Of a stretch of 64,000 bases of DNA, positions 18,014 through 26,564 are shown in pieces. Location of the stretch: NCBI RefSeq assembly GCF_900129215.1, contig NZ_FQUQ01000006.1:65032-129031 (forward strand), read 5' to 3'. Origin of the DNA: Pedobacter caeni. Its GTDB lineage: Bacteria > Bacteroidota > Bacteroidia > Sphingobacteriales > Sphingobacteriaceae. The notes beneath the pieces are model-generated. The model worked only from the letters and a program-made list of their open reading frames with translations, ran no database searches and was not told the DNA's origin. Within the stretch, counting starts at the first letter, position 1; each line of letters opens with the position of its first letter. The translations under genes and the position numbers were made by a program.

Positions 18014-19342
18014 CTAATGCGGACTAAATACCGATTCCAGCTCTTCCAGTGTTTTCCCATTGGTTTCCCTCACCTTTGCCTTTATAAAAAGGAAGCCCAG
18101 CATACAAATGCCCGAATAGAGGTAAAAGGTATTGTGCATTCCAATCCATTTTGCCAATACCGGAAAGGTAAAAGTGAGGATAAAATAGGCTGCCCATAAA
18201 CACAAGACTGCAATGGATGATGCTGCTCCTCTGACATGATTTGGAAAGATCTCCGAAATCAGCACCCAGGTGACAGGTCCGAGAGAAATCGCATAAGTGC
18301 CTATCGCGGCCAGCAGAAATACGCCTACCAGAGCAGAATGAATAGAAAGTAACTGTGCAATGACCACATACAACACGGCCAGGGCCGCTGCTCCAAACAG
18401 CATGAGTGGTCTTCGGCCGATTTTATCCACCAACACCATCGCAAGAAGGGTAAAAAACAGGTTTACTCCACCTATGAATACCGTTTGCAACAACTGGTCG
18501 TCTTTTGATGCGCCAATGCTGGCGAAGATATTTGACGGATAATTGAAGACCACATTGATGCCGCATAACTGCTGAAATACAGCGAGGACAATTCCGATCA
18601 TGACTGCCGGAAATACGGCCTTTGCAAATACCGCTTTATAGCTCAGCTGTTGATTTCCTTTCAAAGAAAGCTTAATCAGATCCATAGAACTGTCCGAAAA
18701 GTCTGTTCCGCCAATTTTCTCCAGTACTTTCCTCCCCTGCGCTTCTTTCCCTGCTTTAAGCAACCACCTCGGGCTTTCCGGTAACCAGATGACCCCCAAT
18801 ACAAATAATGCAGAGGGCACTGCTCCCAGACCAAACATCCAGCGCCAGGCATCAGGTCCGCTATTTCTCAGCGAGTAATTGATCACATTGGTGATCAGGA
18901 TTCCAAGCACGATGGTCAGCTGGTTGATGCTCACCATTCTGCCCCGGTATTGCGCAGGAGAAACTTCTGCAATATACATCGGCGACAATAGGGAAGCCAT
19001 CCCCACTCCTATTCCAGCCACAAAACGGGCGGTAATAAAAACACCCAGACCAGAAGCAAAAGCCATTGCCAGAGAGGAAAGACCAAAAATAAGGGCAGCG
19101 ATAAATAATCCGGGTTTACGCCCGTATTTATCGGCTACCCGGCCAGCAGTTAAACAGCCGATAATTGCCCCGAGGGCTAATGAACCGGTAGCAAAACCTT
19201 CCCAGTATTCATTTAATCCAAACTGATCCCGCAAAAAAGGCAATGCACCCGAAATAACGGCAAAGTCAAAGCCAAAAAGGTATCCCCCTAAGGCAGAGAT
19301 AAAAGAGATGGACAACAGGTACGAAGTTTTAAATTGCTGCAT
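18014..19342 (-). CDS. MFS sugar porter (XylE/GLUT-like)
   Basis: 442 residues with 12 predicted membrane helices. Sugar porter signatures: GYLFGFDFAVISGALPFL in TM1, GRVADKYGRKPG in loop 2-3, PMYIAEVSPAQYRGRMVSIN in TM4-5, PESPRWLLKAGK before the central loop, VDKIGRRPLML in loop 8-9 and GPVTWVLISEIFPNHVRGAA in TM10. It should import a monosaccharide by proton symport across the inner membrane. Transcribed towards the DUF5107 gene and divergent from the AraC regulator at 19470 (127-base spacer), which probably controls it. Confidence 0.93.
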   Translation of the reverse strand: MQQFKTSYLLSISFISALGGYLFGFDFAVISGALPFLRDQFGLNEYWEGFATGSLALGAIIGCLTAGRVADKYGRKPGLFIAALIFGLSSLAMAFASGLGVFITARFVAGIGVGMASLLSPMYIAEVSPAQYRGRMVSINQLTIVLGILITNVINYSLRNSGPDAWRWMFGLGAVPSALFVLGVIWLPESPRWLLKAGKEAQGRKVLEKIGGTDFSDSSMDLIKLSLKGNQQLSYKAVFAKAVFPAVMIGIVLAVFQQLCGINVVFNYPSNIFASIGASKDDQLLQTVFIGGVNLFFTLLAMVLVDKIGRRPLMLFGAAALAVLYVVIAQLLSIHSALVGVFLLAAIGTYAISLGPVTWVLISEIFPNHVRGAASSIAVLCLWAAYFILTFTFPVLAKWIGMHNTFYLYSGICMLGFLFIKAKVRETNGKTLEELESVFSPH

Positions 19343-19469
19343 TTGTAGGTTTAGGTTGGTTAATCAAATTTGAACTTATCCCCGCAGCTGAACAATAGAG
19401 ATATTTACGAAAGTAATGGACAATATTACGGAATAATCTATATAAATTCACGCCATCAGAAGACAGCAC

Positions 19470-20393
19470 ATGGATAACAAAACGACTGAAATTAAGAAAA
19501 AAGAGGGATTTAACGGACAAAAGGCGATTGTATTGCCGAGATCCATTTTAATAAAAACCTGTATTTCGAACCCATTGTTGTCTGGAATCTACCTTACAGA
19601 TATTGGTTTCTATCCAAAAGCAAAGTTTCACTATCGGGAACGTGATCAGGGCCTGGATCAATATATCCTGATTTACTGTATTGACGGAAAAGGAGAAGCG
19701 AAAATTGGAGACACTTCCTATTCCCTGATTGCTGGAAATTTCATCGTTATTCCTGCAGATCAGTCTCATTCTTATGCTTCAGACAAGAACAATCCATGGA
19801 CCATTTACTGGGCTCACTTCAAAGGTCACCTGGTAAAGCCCCTCATCACATTGATGGCAAAAAGACAAAAGGGATATAAAGGTTTCGTCCAGTTCAATGA
19901 GTCCAGGATAAAGCTTTTTGAAGATATCTACCTGAACCTGGAAAGAGGATATAGTACTGATAATCTCTGTTATGTAAACCTGAGTTTTTCTCACTTTCTC
20001 TCCTCTTTTATATTTGATGAAAAATTCAACTATTCTTCGAGGAAGCAGATGATCAATCCCATTGATGTGGCGATAGAGTTTATGCAAAAAAACCTCCACA
20101 GCACCTTTACCCTTGAAGAGGTTGCCAAAGCGGTTAATTTATCTCCCTCTCATTTCTCAGCCTTATTTAAAGAGCAAACCGGCTTTGCGCCAATTAAATA
20201 TTTTAATCACATTAAGATTCAGAAAGCCTGTCAGTATCTTCAGTTCACAGACCTCCGCATCAAGGAGATTGCAGCCACACTGGGTATAGATGACCAGTAC
20301 TATTTTTCCAGAATGTTTTCTAAAATTATGGGAGTCTCTCCACAAGATTACAAGAGCAGAAGAGAAACACTCAGGGAAACCAAATTTTTATAA
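19470..20393 (+). CDS. AraC-family transcriptional regulator with sugar-sensing cupin domain
   Basis: 307 residues. Residues about 20-170 are an AraC-type cupin (YILIYCIDGKGEAKIGDTSY, FIVIPADQSHSYASDKNNPW) that binds a small effector, usually a sugar. Residues about 200-300 hold the two HTH units (FTLEEVAKAVNLSPSHFSAL; DDQYYFSRMFSKIMGVSPQDYKS). It is divergent from the sugar porter and convergent with the GH2 gene (7-base gap), so it is the likely local regulator of the sugar locus. The inducer is probably a sugar released by the GH2 enzyme (inference). Confidence 0.9.
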   Translation: MDNKTTEIKKKEGFNGQKAIVLPRSILIKTCISNPLLSGIYLTDIGFYPKAKFHYRERDQGLDQYILIYCIDGKGEAKIGDTSYSLIAGNFIVIPADQSHSYASDKNNPWTIYWAHFKGHLVKPLITLMAKRQKGYKGFVQFNESRIKLFEDIYLNLERGYSTDNLCYVNLSFSHFLSSFIFDEKFNYSSRKQMINPIDVAIEFMQKNLHSTFTLEEVAKAVNLSPSHFSALFKEQTGFAPIKYFNHIKIQKACQYLQFTDLRIKEIAATLGIDDQYYFSRMFSKIMGVSPQDYKSRRETLRETKFL

Positions 20394-20400
20394 AAACAGC

Positions 20401-23400
20401 TTATTTAGTTTCCACAAATACCAGCTCATCGATCATCGCATTGCTCCCTGCCAGAGATTCGATGCGGACCTTTACTTTTCCATCGTTGGTATCTTCTCTC
20501 ATCACAAACAGCTTTACCCATTTACCTTCTTTACTTAACTTACCAGTGCTAAATTCACGGCCTTCGATCCAGATTCTGGCATCCCGGCCCTCGTTGTTCC
20601 AGTCTGCAAAGTGTATAAATAACTCCCCTATTACGCCCTGGGGAGGGTTGATTTCCAAATCCATCTTTTTACCATACCAGGCCGCATTATTGTCCCAACG
20701 CCAGATGCCTTCGGTACCCTCCAGCTTGTACTGAGTATTGCGTTTCAGTACAGCATTAGGTGCTGTTGTTTTTGCATACAGTAAAGCATCCGCAAATGCA
20801 GCGGGTACAGGAATTTTACTTTCTGCCTGCTTGATCAGCGGAAAGCTTTTGCTCAGAAATGCCTCATCCACTTTTGTGTCCGGATTAAAATCCGGGGAAT
20901 TCACATACTTCATTAAACTGTACCGGAATTGCTTTGCCACAGGATTTTTGGCAGACTGAACATCATAACCACAAATCAGAAGCTTCCCTTTCCCAACCCT
21001 ACATTCCAGCAAACTACCCAGTTTTTCATTAAGGTGAAAATCACTGATTGGCTGTGCCATTGGTTTGATGCTTTCAGGCCAGTCGGCCAGCTTAAATGCC
21101 CGGCTTCCTTTACTGATAGATTCCCATTGCCAATCCGTCCAGGAGTCTGTAGGAAAGTCACGATATATGGGATGTCTATCATTGATATAAGCACCTAATG
21201 TTGTATTTTCCTGACCAGGGAAAAACACATTCGACCAAAATAAAGGGCTAAAAAATACCGGCCTGAAACTTTCTGTATTCCCCAGTTTTGCTGCGTAGAG
21301 CAACACCGTCTTCCCATTCTGCAATGCGGTTATTGTTTTTTCATCCAGGACATCTGTTTCGATCACATCAGCAGACTGAACCGAAGATTGTTGTCCTGAG
21401 GCGTTCCGGGCAGAAGGCTGTTCTGCTAAAATCTCCGGATAAATCCACAAGTCCCATTCATTGCGATACTCTGTCCCGGGCAGACTCAGCACGAGCCTGG
21501 CTTTACTTGCCTTCAATACTTTTTCTAAAACCACATTTATGGTACCAACCTGTTTTACCTCTCCTCTTTTAACAACTGCTTCCATCGTCCCTTCCCCTAG
21601 AACAATATCGTTCTCCATCAAAAGTTGCCATTTCAAATTTTTACTCAATTCACCACTACCGTAATTTGCCAGTTCCAGAACTGCATTAAATGTATCCTTG
21701 CTTTCCCAGGCAAACTTTTTAAACCTCGCCAGTGGGACAACAGCATTGTTATACTGTTTAAAATACGCTGGCGATGTTGTCCCTTTATCCTCATAAAACA
21801 CATCCAGCCAACCCACCAGTGCTTCTCCCTGTCCTTGATAATCCTGCATACTGAGCATCTGAAAACCACCACATGAAGGCGTACGATAGAAATTCTCAAT
21901 TAAACTTTTATATAAAACCCTTTGCAATGCACCGCTCGCTTTATGAAAAACTTCATCTTGCTGATCAAGTCCGCTGGCAATGGCTGAGGCCTTGCACACT
22001 TCGAGGTTACGCGCTTTGAGTACACCGGTATATTTGTCAATTTCAGACCATAAAGGATATACCGGAAACTGGCCTACTTCATGGGCGAGAATGGGGATAT
22101 TACTTTTGGAATAATTTTTCTCCAGGTCATAATCCGTACGGGCACCCTGCAATCCATAAGTACCTCCCACTTTTGGGATGTTATGTGTGGCTGAAAAATC
22201 ATCAACAGGCATGATTTTTCTTGCCGTAGACACCGCATACAACCTTCTGTTGTCTGATGCTTTTAACTTTTTAATCCATTCCTGCATCACATCGAAATCA
22301 GAATTCCCCAGTTCATTGCCAATAGCCATCATGGTAAAGGAAGGATGATTGCCATAGGTATCCAGCATTCGCTGCAATTCATCCTGTACAAACCGATCTG
22401 CAGATGGATTTTTGCCAAGGCCTTGTGGCAGTCCCAGGGTCATCATATCAGGCCGGTCTTTAGGCGGATCGGTCATCCACCAATCGATCCAGATTGTCTC
22501 TGCCAGAATATAAATCCCCAGTTGATCGGCAGCTTCAAAAGCAGCCTCTGGCGGGCACCAGGAATGAAAACGAACATGGTTGAGGCCATATGATTTATAG
22601 ATTTTAAAAATCCTTTCCCATTCTTTTACGTCGCAGGAAGGATATCCGGTAAGTGGGAAATGGACACAATCCAGATTTCCCCGCATAAATACCGGAGCAT
22701 TGTTGATCATGATTTTGGAAGCAGAATGGCTGATGCTCCGGAAGCCAAAGTCGACCTCTGTTTTGTTTTTATTTTGTAGTTCTGCGGTTATGCGATAGCG
22801 GTTGGGAGAAAACTCATCCCACAGCTTTAAAGGGAAATTCAGTTGCAGACGATGGTTTTGCTGTGCTTCCACAGACAGTTCCAACTCTTTGCTGAATACC
22901 TTTTTACTGGTCTGCAAATCCACGATCGTATACTTCAGTTTCATTGCTGATGGATTTTCAAGCTTCAATTTCAGTTCCAGTATTTTCTGTGTGGCATCAG
23001 GAAAAACCTGCACATTACTTAACCGGGTTTCTGCCCTTGCCCTCAGCTCAATCTTTCCAACAACGCCATTCCAAATGCTTTGGGTATACTCAGTGTATAC
23101 ATGGCCTTTATCCCCGATATTGTAGATCATTCCATTATCGATCCGCAGTGTCAGGATATGTTTTCCAGGTTTTAGTTTGCCTAAAGAATGCAGATGTGGC
23201 ACTGCCAGCGCATCCCTTGTGGTTAAGGGTTTTCCGTCGATCCATACTTTCGATTCCCACATCACCCGCTCCAGAAATAATTCTATCTCTTTTCCTTTCC
23301 AGGCCAGGGGAATATTAATTTCCCTGCTGTACCAGGCTTTTCCAACATACTTGTATTCCCTGGATAAAATGCCATAATCAGCACCTGTTGTTTTTATTCC

Positions 23401-23601
23401 TTTTTTCCCCTGGTCTGTCGTACCGGGAAGCTGGATTTGTTCTTTAAGTTCACGTTGATACCAGCCTTCCTTTTCTCCATTCCCCGAAGGATCCAACTGA
23501 AAATTCCAGGAACCGGCAAGTGAAACACGATCTTGTGCAAAAGATGTTTGAAACACTAAAACAAACAGAAAAAGAGCAATAAAGAACTTCATAAATTGCA
23601 T
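20401..23601 (-). CDS. Exported glycoside hydrolase family 2 protein (beta-glycosidase)
   Basis: 1066 residues with signal peptide (FIALFLFVLVFQTSFAQ). Domains: sugar-binding jelly roll (about 25-190), immunoglobulin-like domain (190-290), TIM barrel (290-600) and a long C-terminal part ending in a carbohydrate-binding beta-sandwich. The acid/base Glu is Glu430 in FTMMAIGNELG and the nucleophile is Glu508 in ILAHEVGQFPVYP, so both catalytic residues are present. It probably works in the periplasm on a plant or microbial glycan. A TAAGTTTG-like box on the minus strand (23641-23648) is a candidate -7 element. Substrate (galactoside, mannoside, glucuronide) cannot be decided. Confidence 0.88.
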   Translation of the reverse strand: MQFMKFFIALFLFVLVFQTSFAQDRVSLAGSWNFQLDPSGNGEKEGWYQRELKEQIQLPGTTDQGKKGIKTTGADYGILSREYKYVGKAWYSREINIPLAWKGKEIELFLERVMWESKVWIDGKPLTTRDALAVPHLHSLGKLKPGKHILTLRIDNGMIYNIGDKGHVYTEYTQSIWNGVVGKIELRARAETRLSNVQVFPDATQKILELKLKLENPSAMKLKYTIVDLQTSKKVFSKELELSVEAQQNHRLQLNFPLKLWDEFSPNRYRITAELQNKNKTEVDFGFRSISHSASKIMINNAPVFMRGNLDCVHFPLTGYPSCDVKEWERIFKIYKSYGLNHVRFHSWCPPEAAFEAADQLGIYILAETIWIDWWMTDPPKDRPDMMTLGLPQGLGKNPSADRFVQDELQRMLDTYGNHPSFTMMAIGNELGNSDFDVMQEWIKKLKASDNRRLYAVSTARKIMPVDDFSATHNIPKVGGTYGLQGARTDYDLEKNYSKSNIPILAHEVGQFPVYPLWSEIDKYTGVLKARNLEVCKASAIASGLDQQDEVFHKASGALQRVLYKSLIENFYRTPSCGGFQMLSMQDYQGQGEALVGWLDVFYEDKGTTSPAYFKQYNNAVVPLARFKKFAWESKDTFNAVLELANYGSGELSKNLKWQLLMENDIVLGEGTMEAVVKRGEVKQVGTINVVLEKVLKASKARLVLSLPGTEYRNEWDLWIYPEILAEQPSARNASGQQSSVQSADVIETDVLDEKTITALQNGKTVLLYAAKLGNTESFRPVFFSPLFWSNVFFPGQENTTLGAYINDRHPIYRDFPTDSWTDWQWESISKGSRAFKLADWPESIKPMAQPISDFHLNEKLGSLLECRVGKGKLLICGYDVQSAKNPVAKQFRYSLMKYVNSPDFNPDTKVDEAFLSKSFPLIKQAESKIPVPAAFADALLYAKTTAPNAVLKRNTQYKLEGTEGIWRWDNNAAWYGKKMDLEINPPQGVIGELFIHFADWNNEGRDARIWIEGREFSTGKLSKEGKWVKLFVMREDTNDGKVKVRIESLAGSNAMIDELVFVETK

Positions 23602-23709
23602 TTAATAAAATAAACCAGAACCAGATCAATTGATAAAGTACAAACTTAAATGAAGGAAAGTTATTCAGAATGGATAATATGTCGTTAATGATGGATAATT
23701 TTACGGGAC

Positions 23710-24282
23710 ATGAACGAATTAAGACAAGTCATCGGGAAGTATAACGCATCGAAGGAAGAATCGGTTCTGGAAGATTTTAAATTTATTCATAACGGCAAAA
23801 GCGGTTATGGTGAATCCCTCGACTTAAATTATGGAAAAAGAAAAGACCTGATCCTTGAATTGTACGAAGATTATAGCGCTGATGATAAAACTTTAATAAA
23901 ATGGCTCTTGATCGAAGAGCTGAAAGCATCACAAATAGATTCACCTGTTTATACGGTAGACCTTTGTGCTTTTATGTTATATAAACATATGGAAATCGAA
24001 GACATCTACGAACTCTATGAAGCTAAATTTGGCGCTTACACAGATCTTCAGGTTTATGTAGATATGGAGCTCGTTTTTGGATTTGATAAAGAGGAAACCA
24101 AAGCATATCTGAACAACAAGCAGAAGGACAAAAGGAAAAACAAGAAAATCCTTAAGGCAATTTACTGCTATGAGCAAAATCCTGATGCGCAGTTCAGATC
24201 AAGAGCTGAGTACATTGAGCATTTTGAAACCAGAAAAATCAAAGGGATAAAGGCTGATCTTGAGGAAATGAATGAAAACTAA
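23710..24282 (+). CDS. Protein of unknown function
   Basis: 190 residues, soluble, acidic, mostly helical, no signal peptide. It contains a run of Lys near residues 137-147 (NNKQKDKRKNKKILKAI). No domain recognised. It is divergent from the GH2 gene across 108 bases and followed by the small gene at 24379; the two may be unrelated. A role as an immunity-type or contact-related protein was considered from its composition, but nothing supports it. Confidence 0.6.
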   Translation: MNELRQVIGKYNASKEESVLEDFKFIHNGKSGYGESLDLNYGKRKDLILELYEDYSADDKTLIKWLLIEELKASQIDSPVYTVDLCAFMLYKHMEIEDIYELYEAKFGAYTDLQVYVDMELVFGFDKEETKAYLNNKQKDKRKNKKILKAIYCYEQNPDAQFRSRAEYIEHFETRKIKGIKADLEEMNEN

Positions 24283-24378
24283 AACAGAATTGTAAAGGGA
24301 ATCACCAGACTTACAGAAAGTAGTAAACATAAGGTGTTAATCAAATTTGTTCGTAGCTTTGAAAAGAAAAAAAACAAC

Positions 24379-24639
24379 ATGGCAGTATTACATAGAAAAG
24401 AAGAGAAAATTGAAATGGTGCTGAGTAAGCTTCCAAAAGAGTATACAGACAAGCAATTTGTGGACACCTTTATTCAGCTTTATTCTCTGGATTGGGGAAA
24501 GATAAAGGCCAATTACATTAAGCAATCACAAGATAAAGAACCAGGAGCAATCATTACGATGCCAAAACCTGAACTTTACCTGAAAAGTATTTTAGAGACC
24601 TACCTTGAGAATTTAAAAAGTACAAAGAGCGGTAAATAA
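24379..24639 (+). CDS. Small protein of unknown function
   Basis: 86 residues from ATG 24379. A GTG start at 24334 was rejected, because a TAGCTTTG box (TAnnTTTG type) sits at 24354-24361 and would start the transcript about 12 bases before the ATG. The protein is basic and helical (KIEMVLSKLPKEYTDKQFVD) and may bind nucleic acid or a partner; no family recognised. A hairpin terminator follows at 24644. Confidence 0.6.
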   Translation: MAVLHRKEEKIEMVLSKLPKEYTDKQFVDTFIQLYSLDWGKIKANYIKQSQDKEPGAIITMPKPELYLKSILETYLENLKSTKSGK

Positions 24640-24643
24640 TAAA

Positions 24644-24675
24644 CATTCCGGTACAACGCAGGTCGTACCGGAATG
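24644..24675. terminator. Bidirectional terminator hairpin
   Basis: Perfect 11-bp stem CATTCCGGTAC/GTACCGGAATG (24644-24654 with 24665-24675) with a 10-base loop, between the convergent genes ending at 24639 and 24691. Confidence 0.75.
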
Positions 24676-24690
24676 AATCCCATCTATCTC

Positions 24691-25059
24691 TTAAAGCACA
24701 TCGCTGATCTTATGGTAATAAACATAAGATACCGCTAAAACTGCCATCACAATTAAAGGAAAGAAGCCATTAAAGCCAAAGCCATCTACTGCGAAATGAC
24801 TTACACTGGCAGCAATAAAGTCAAAGCCAAATCCTGCATATGCCCACTCTTTGACGCGTTTCGGCGTTTTGGGAATGATCAGGGCTAAAGATCCCAGCAC
24901 TTTAAACACCACCAGCATCACTCCGAAATACTCAGGATACCCCAGGTGTCTGATGCCTTCTTTAGCCAGTTCCGTTTGAGAAGTCAATGCTGGCATCACG
25001 CCTTCAAACAGGAAAATCAGGGTGGTTGCAATCCAATAAATTATTTTATTCTTTTTCAT
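24691..25059 (-). CDS. DoxX-like membrane protein
   Basis: 122 residues with four predicted membrane helices. Features of the DoxX/DoxX-like group: a first helix (IIYWIATTLIFLFEGVMPAL), the HLGYPEYFGVMLVVFKVLGSLALIIP block with its conserved GYP, and a closing helix (LIVMAVLAVSYVYYHKI). Such proteins sit in the inner membrane; their function is poorly known and they are often tied to stress or quinone metabolism. It stands alone, convergent with the small gene at 24379. Confidence 0.85.
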   Translation of the reverse strand: MKKNKIIYWIATTLIFLFEGVMPALTSQTELAKEGIRHLGYPEYFGVMLVVFKVLGSLALIIPKTPKRVKEWAYAGFGFDFIAASVSHFAVDGFGFNGFFPLIVMAVLAVSYVYYHKISDVL

Positions 25060-25222
25060 TTTGGTTTGGTTATAGGTTAATTTTTATAATTCTTTTACCA
25101 TTCCAAAATTAAGTCCGATTCATCAGTTTAAGGTTGTGCAAAAACGACATAATCAGGGGGGAAATCAGACAATGAGATGTTACTTCTCAAATGAGATATT
25201 CCTTCCCGAACAAGAGTGGGTA

Positions 25223-25912
25223 TTATATATTGGTTTTGAGGTCATTTAGGAAGGCCAGCTTCACAGAAACAGACTCAGCGAACTCCGAATGCATTAAGTT
25301 GATCTTCTCCCCTCCTTCTAGTTCATGATAGAGTTTCAGGATCAACCCTTTTCCGGTAGCATCTGCAAGATAATTAAGAAAGAACTCCTGCGAAGCTTCT
25401 TTTCCTGCAAAGCAGAGCATAAAAGCCATCGGACTTAGAGATTTATTGGCATAACGATTGAATTTCGTCCCATTAAGCTGCAAAAATTGTTGGGCATTTT
25501 CGCTGTTTTCAAATAAGTCAAAAATAGGTAAAACATACATTCTTATCATTTCAATAACCTCGGCAACAGCTCTTTCCTGAACAGTTTCGGAAACATTCCA
25601 GGACTTCCATTCCTTAAAAGGAGTAAGATACCCCAACTGCTCTGCGTAGATCATTCCCTGCCCATATTCACCATCATTTTGTTCCAGTGCCCACTTTTTT
25701 AATCGTTTTGAGCTGATCATAACATGGACTAACAATTTCACAGAACCTGTACTGTTTAAAGAACTGGATTGAAAGTCGATTTCAAAAGTAATATCCTTAT
25801 TTGTTGTTGTTTTTTTTAGGGTTTGTCCGGCCCTGCTGGCCTTAAAGCCAAACTCTGTAAGTCCCTCGCCGATCTGGTTACATGCTGCTAAAAAAGTTTC
25901 TCTTGGATTCAT
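25223..25912 (-). CDS. Protein of unknown function
   Basis: 229 residues, soluble, no signal peptide. The first part (AACNQIGEGLTEFGFKASRAGQTLKKT) followed by beta strands (DITFEIDFQSSSL) faintly recalls DUF4304-like proteins, but the match is too weak to name. It has its own promoter: on the minus strand TTG (25960-25958), a 19-base spacer and TAGTTTTG (25938-25931), giving a transcript start about 13 bases before the ATG. Single-gene unit next to the tRNA. Confidence 0.6.
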   Translation of the reverse strand: MNPRETFLAACNQIGEGLTEFGFKASRAGQTLKKTTTNKDITFEIDFQSSSLNSTGSVKLLVHVMISSKRLKKWALEQNDGEYGQGMIYAEQLGYLTPFKEWKSWNVSETVQERAVAEVIEMIRMYVLPIFDLFENSENAQQFLQLNGTKFNRYANKSLSPMAFMLCFAGKEASQEFFLNYLADATGKGLILKLYHELEGGEKINLMHSEFAESVSVKLAFLNDLKTNI

Positions 25913-25930
25913 AAAGGATTACTTTGCGCT

Positions 25931-25960
25931 CAAAACTAAACATTTTTGTCAGCTCAGCAA
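25931..25960 (-). promoter_or_regulatory. Promoter of the gene at 25223-25912
   Basis: Reading the minus strand: TTG at 25960-25958, exactly 19 bases, then TAGTTTTG at 25938-25931. This matches the Bacteroidota primary-sigma consensus TTG-N19-TAnnTTTG and fixes the gene start at 25912. Confidence 0.65.
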
Positions 25961-26193
25961 ACCAATTTTCCGGGTTATAAGACAGAAGAAATAGCTTGAT
26001 GTACACCTGTAAAAATGGAGTAAACCCTGATCAAATGAACAAATTAAGGTCTAAACCGACCGGATATCTTGATTCAAAAGCTTCGAAATCGCTTAAAATG
26101 CTGCTCGAAAAAGGTCAAAGAAACACTGCATTTCGCCCTTAGAAGCAGCAAAAAACCTCTTTTTCAGTGAGATTAAAAATAAATCAAACTTAA

Positions 26194-26224
26194 TTTGTAA
26201 AATCAATAAGGATTTGTACTTTTG
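26194..26224 (+). promoter_or_regulatory. Promoter of tRNA-Ser
   Basis: TTTG at 26194-26197, a 19-base spacer and TACTTTTG at 26217-26224, a textbook Bacteroidota promoter whose start falls on the first tRNA base or next to it. The rest of the gap 25913-26193 shows no convincing gene; a 35-codon ORF at 26035-26142 has no supporting signal. Confidence 0.75.
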
Positions 26225-26228
26225 CGGC

Positions 26229-26318
26229 GGAGAGTTGGCAGAGTGGTCGATTGCGGCAGTCTTGAAAACTGTTGACTTGTCAAAGGGTCCGCGGGTTCGA
26301 ATCCCCCACTCTCCGCCA
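26229..26318 (+). tRNA. tRNA-Ser (anticodon TGA)
   Basis: Acceptor arms GGAGAGT (26229-26235) and ACTCTCC (26308-26314) pair fully, followed by discriminator G and an encoded CCA (26316-26318). The anticodon loop CTTGAAA reads TGA. A long variable arm and the T loop GGTTCGAATC are present, as expected for a class II serine tRNA. Its 3' end is the insertion site of the genomic island; the island copy leaves the tRNA intact. Confidence 0.95.
26302..26316 (+). repeat. attL core (tRNA-Ser 3' end)
   Basis: TCCCCCACTCTCCGC, identical to 44109-44123. It covers the 3' side of the T arm and the acceptor strand of the tRNA, a usual tyrosine recombinase target. Confidence 0.8.
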
Positions 26319-26339
26319 CTATGGTATCAAAACCAAGAA

Positions 26340-26370
26340 AAAGCCTGCAAATCGTAAGATAGCAGGCTTT
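26340..26370 (+). terminator. Terminator of tRNA-Ser (island-borne copy)
   Basis: Stem AAAGCCTGC (26340-26348) with GCAGGCTTT (26362-26370), 13-base loop, followed by a T-rich tail. A diverged copy lies past the right border (44149-44178). Confidence 0.85.
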
Positions 26371-26415
26371 TTTGTTTTTATCAGGTATCAAAATTCTCAT
26401 TAATTCCCATAAGAT

Positions 26416-26435
26416 TGGTGAGTGATTCGGTGAGT
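26416..26435 (+). repeat. Left copy of subterminal double-heptamer repeat
   Basis: A 20-base unit containing GGTGAGT-N5-GGTGAGT, identical to 44030-44049. It stands 100 bases inside the left core and before the integrase gene. The paired heptamers suggest arm-type binding sites for the integrase. Confidence 0.7.
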
Positions 26436-26510
26436 AAATCCGGAAAAGGAAATGACTCACCAGAAATCAAATACAAAACTGATAATGAACATGTTACGAG
26501 ACTAAACATC

Positions 26511-26541
26511 TTGATTCTCAATCACTGCAAGGCTAAATTTG
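26511..26541 (+). promoter_or_regulatory. Integrase promoter
   Basis: TTG at 26511-26513, 20-base spacer, TAAATTTG at 26534-26541. It places the transcript start near 26548 and supports the ATG at 26565. Confidence 0.6.
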
Positions 26542-26564
26542 TTTACTTTTTAATGTTTAACATT

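Noticed and set aside
26035..26142. 35-codon ORF upstream of tRNA-Ser
   Set aside because: No promoter or ribosome signal, and no resemblance to a known family; too short to support alone.
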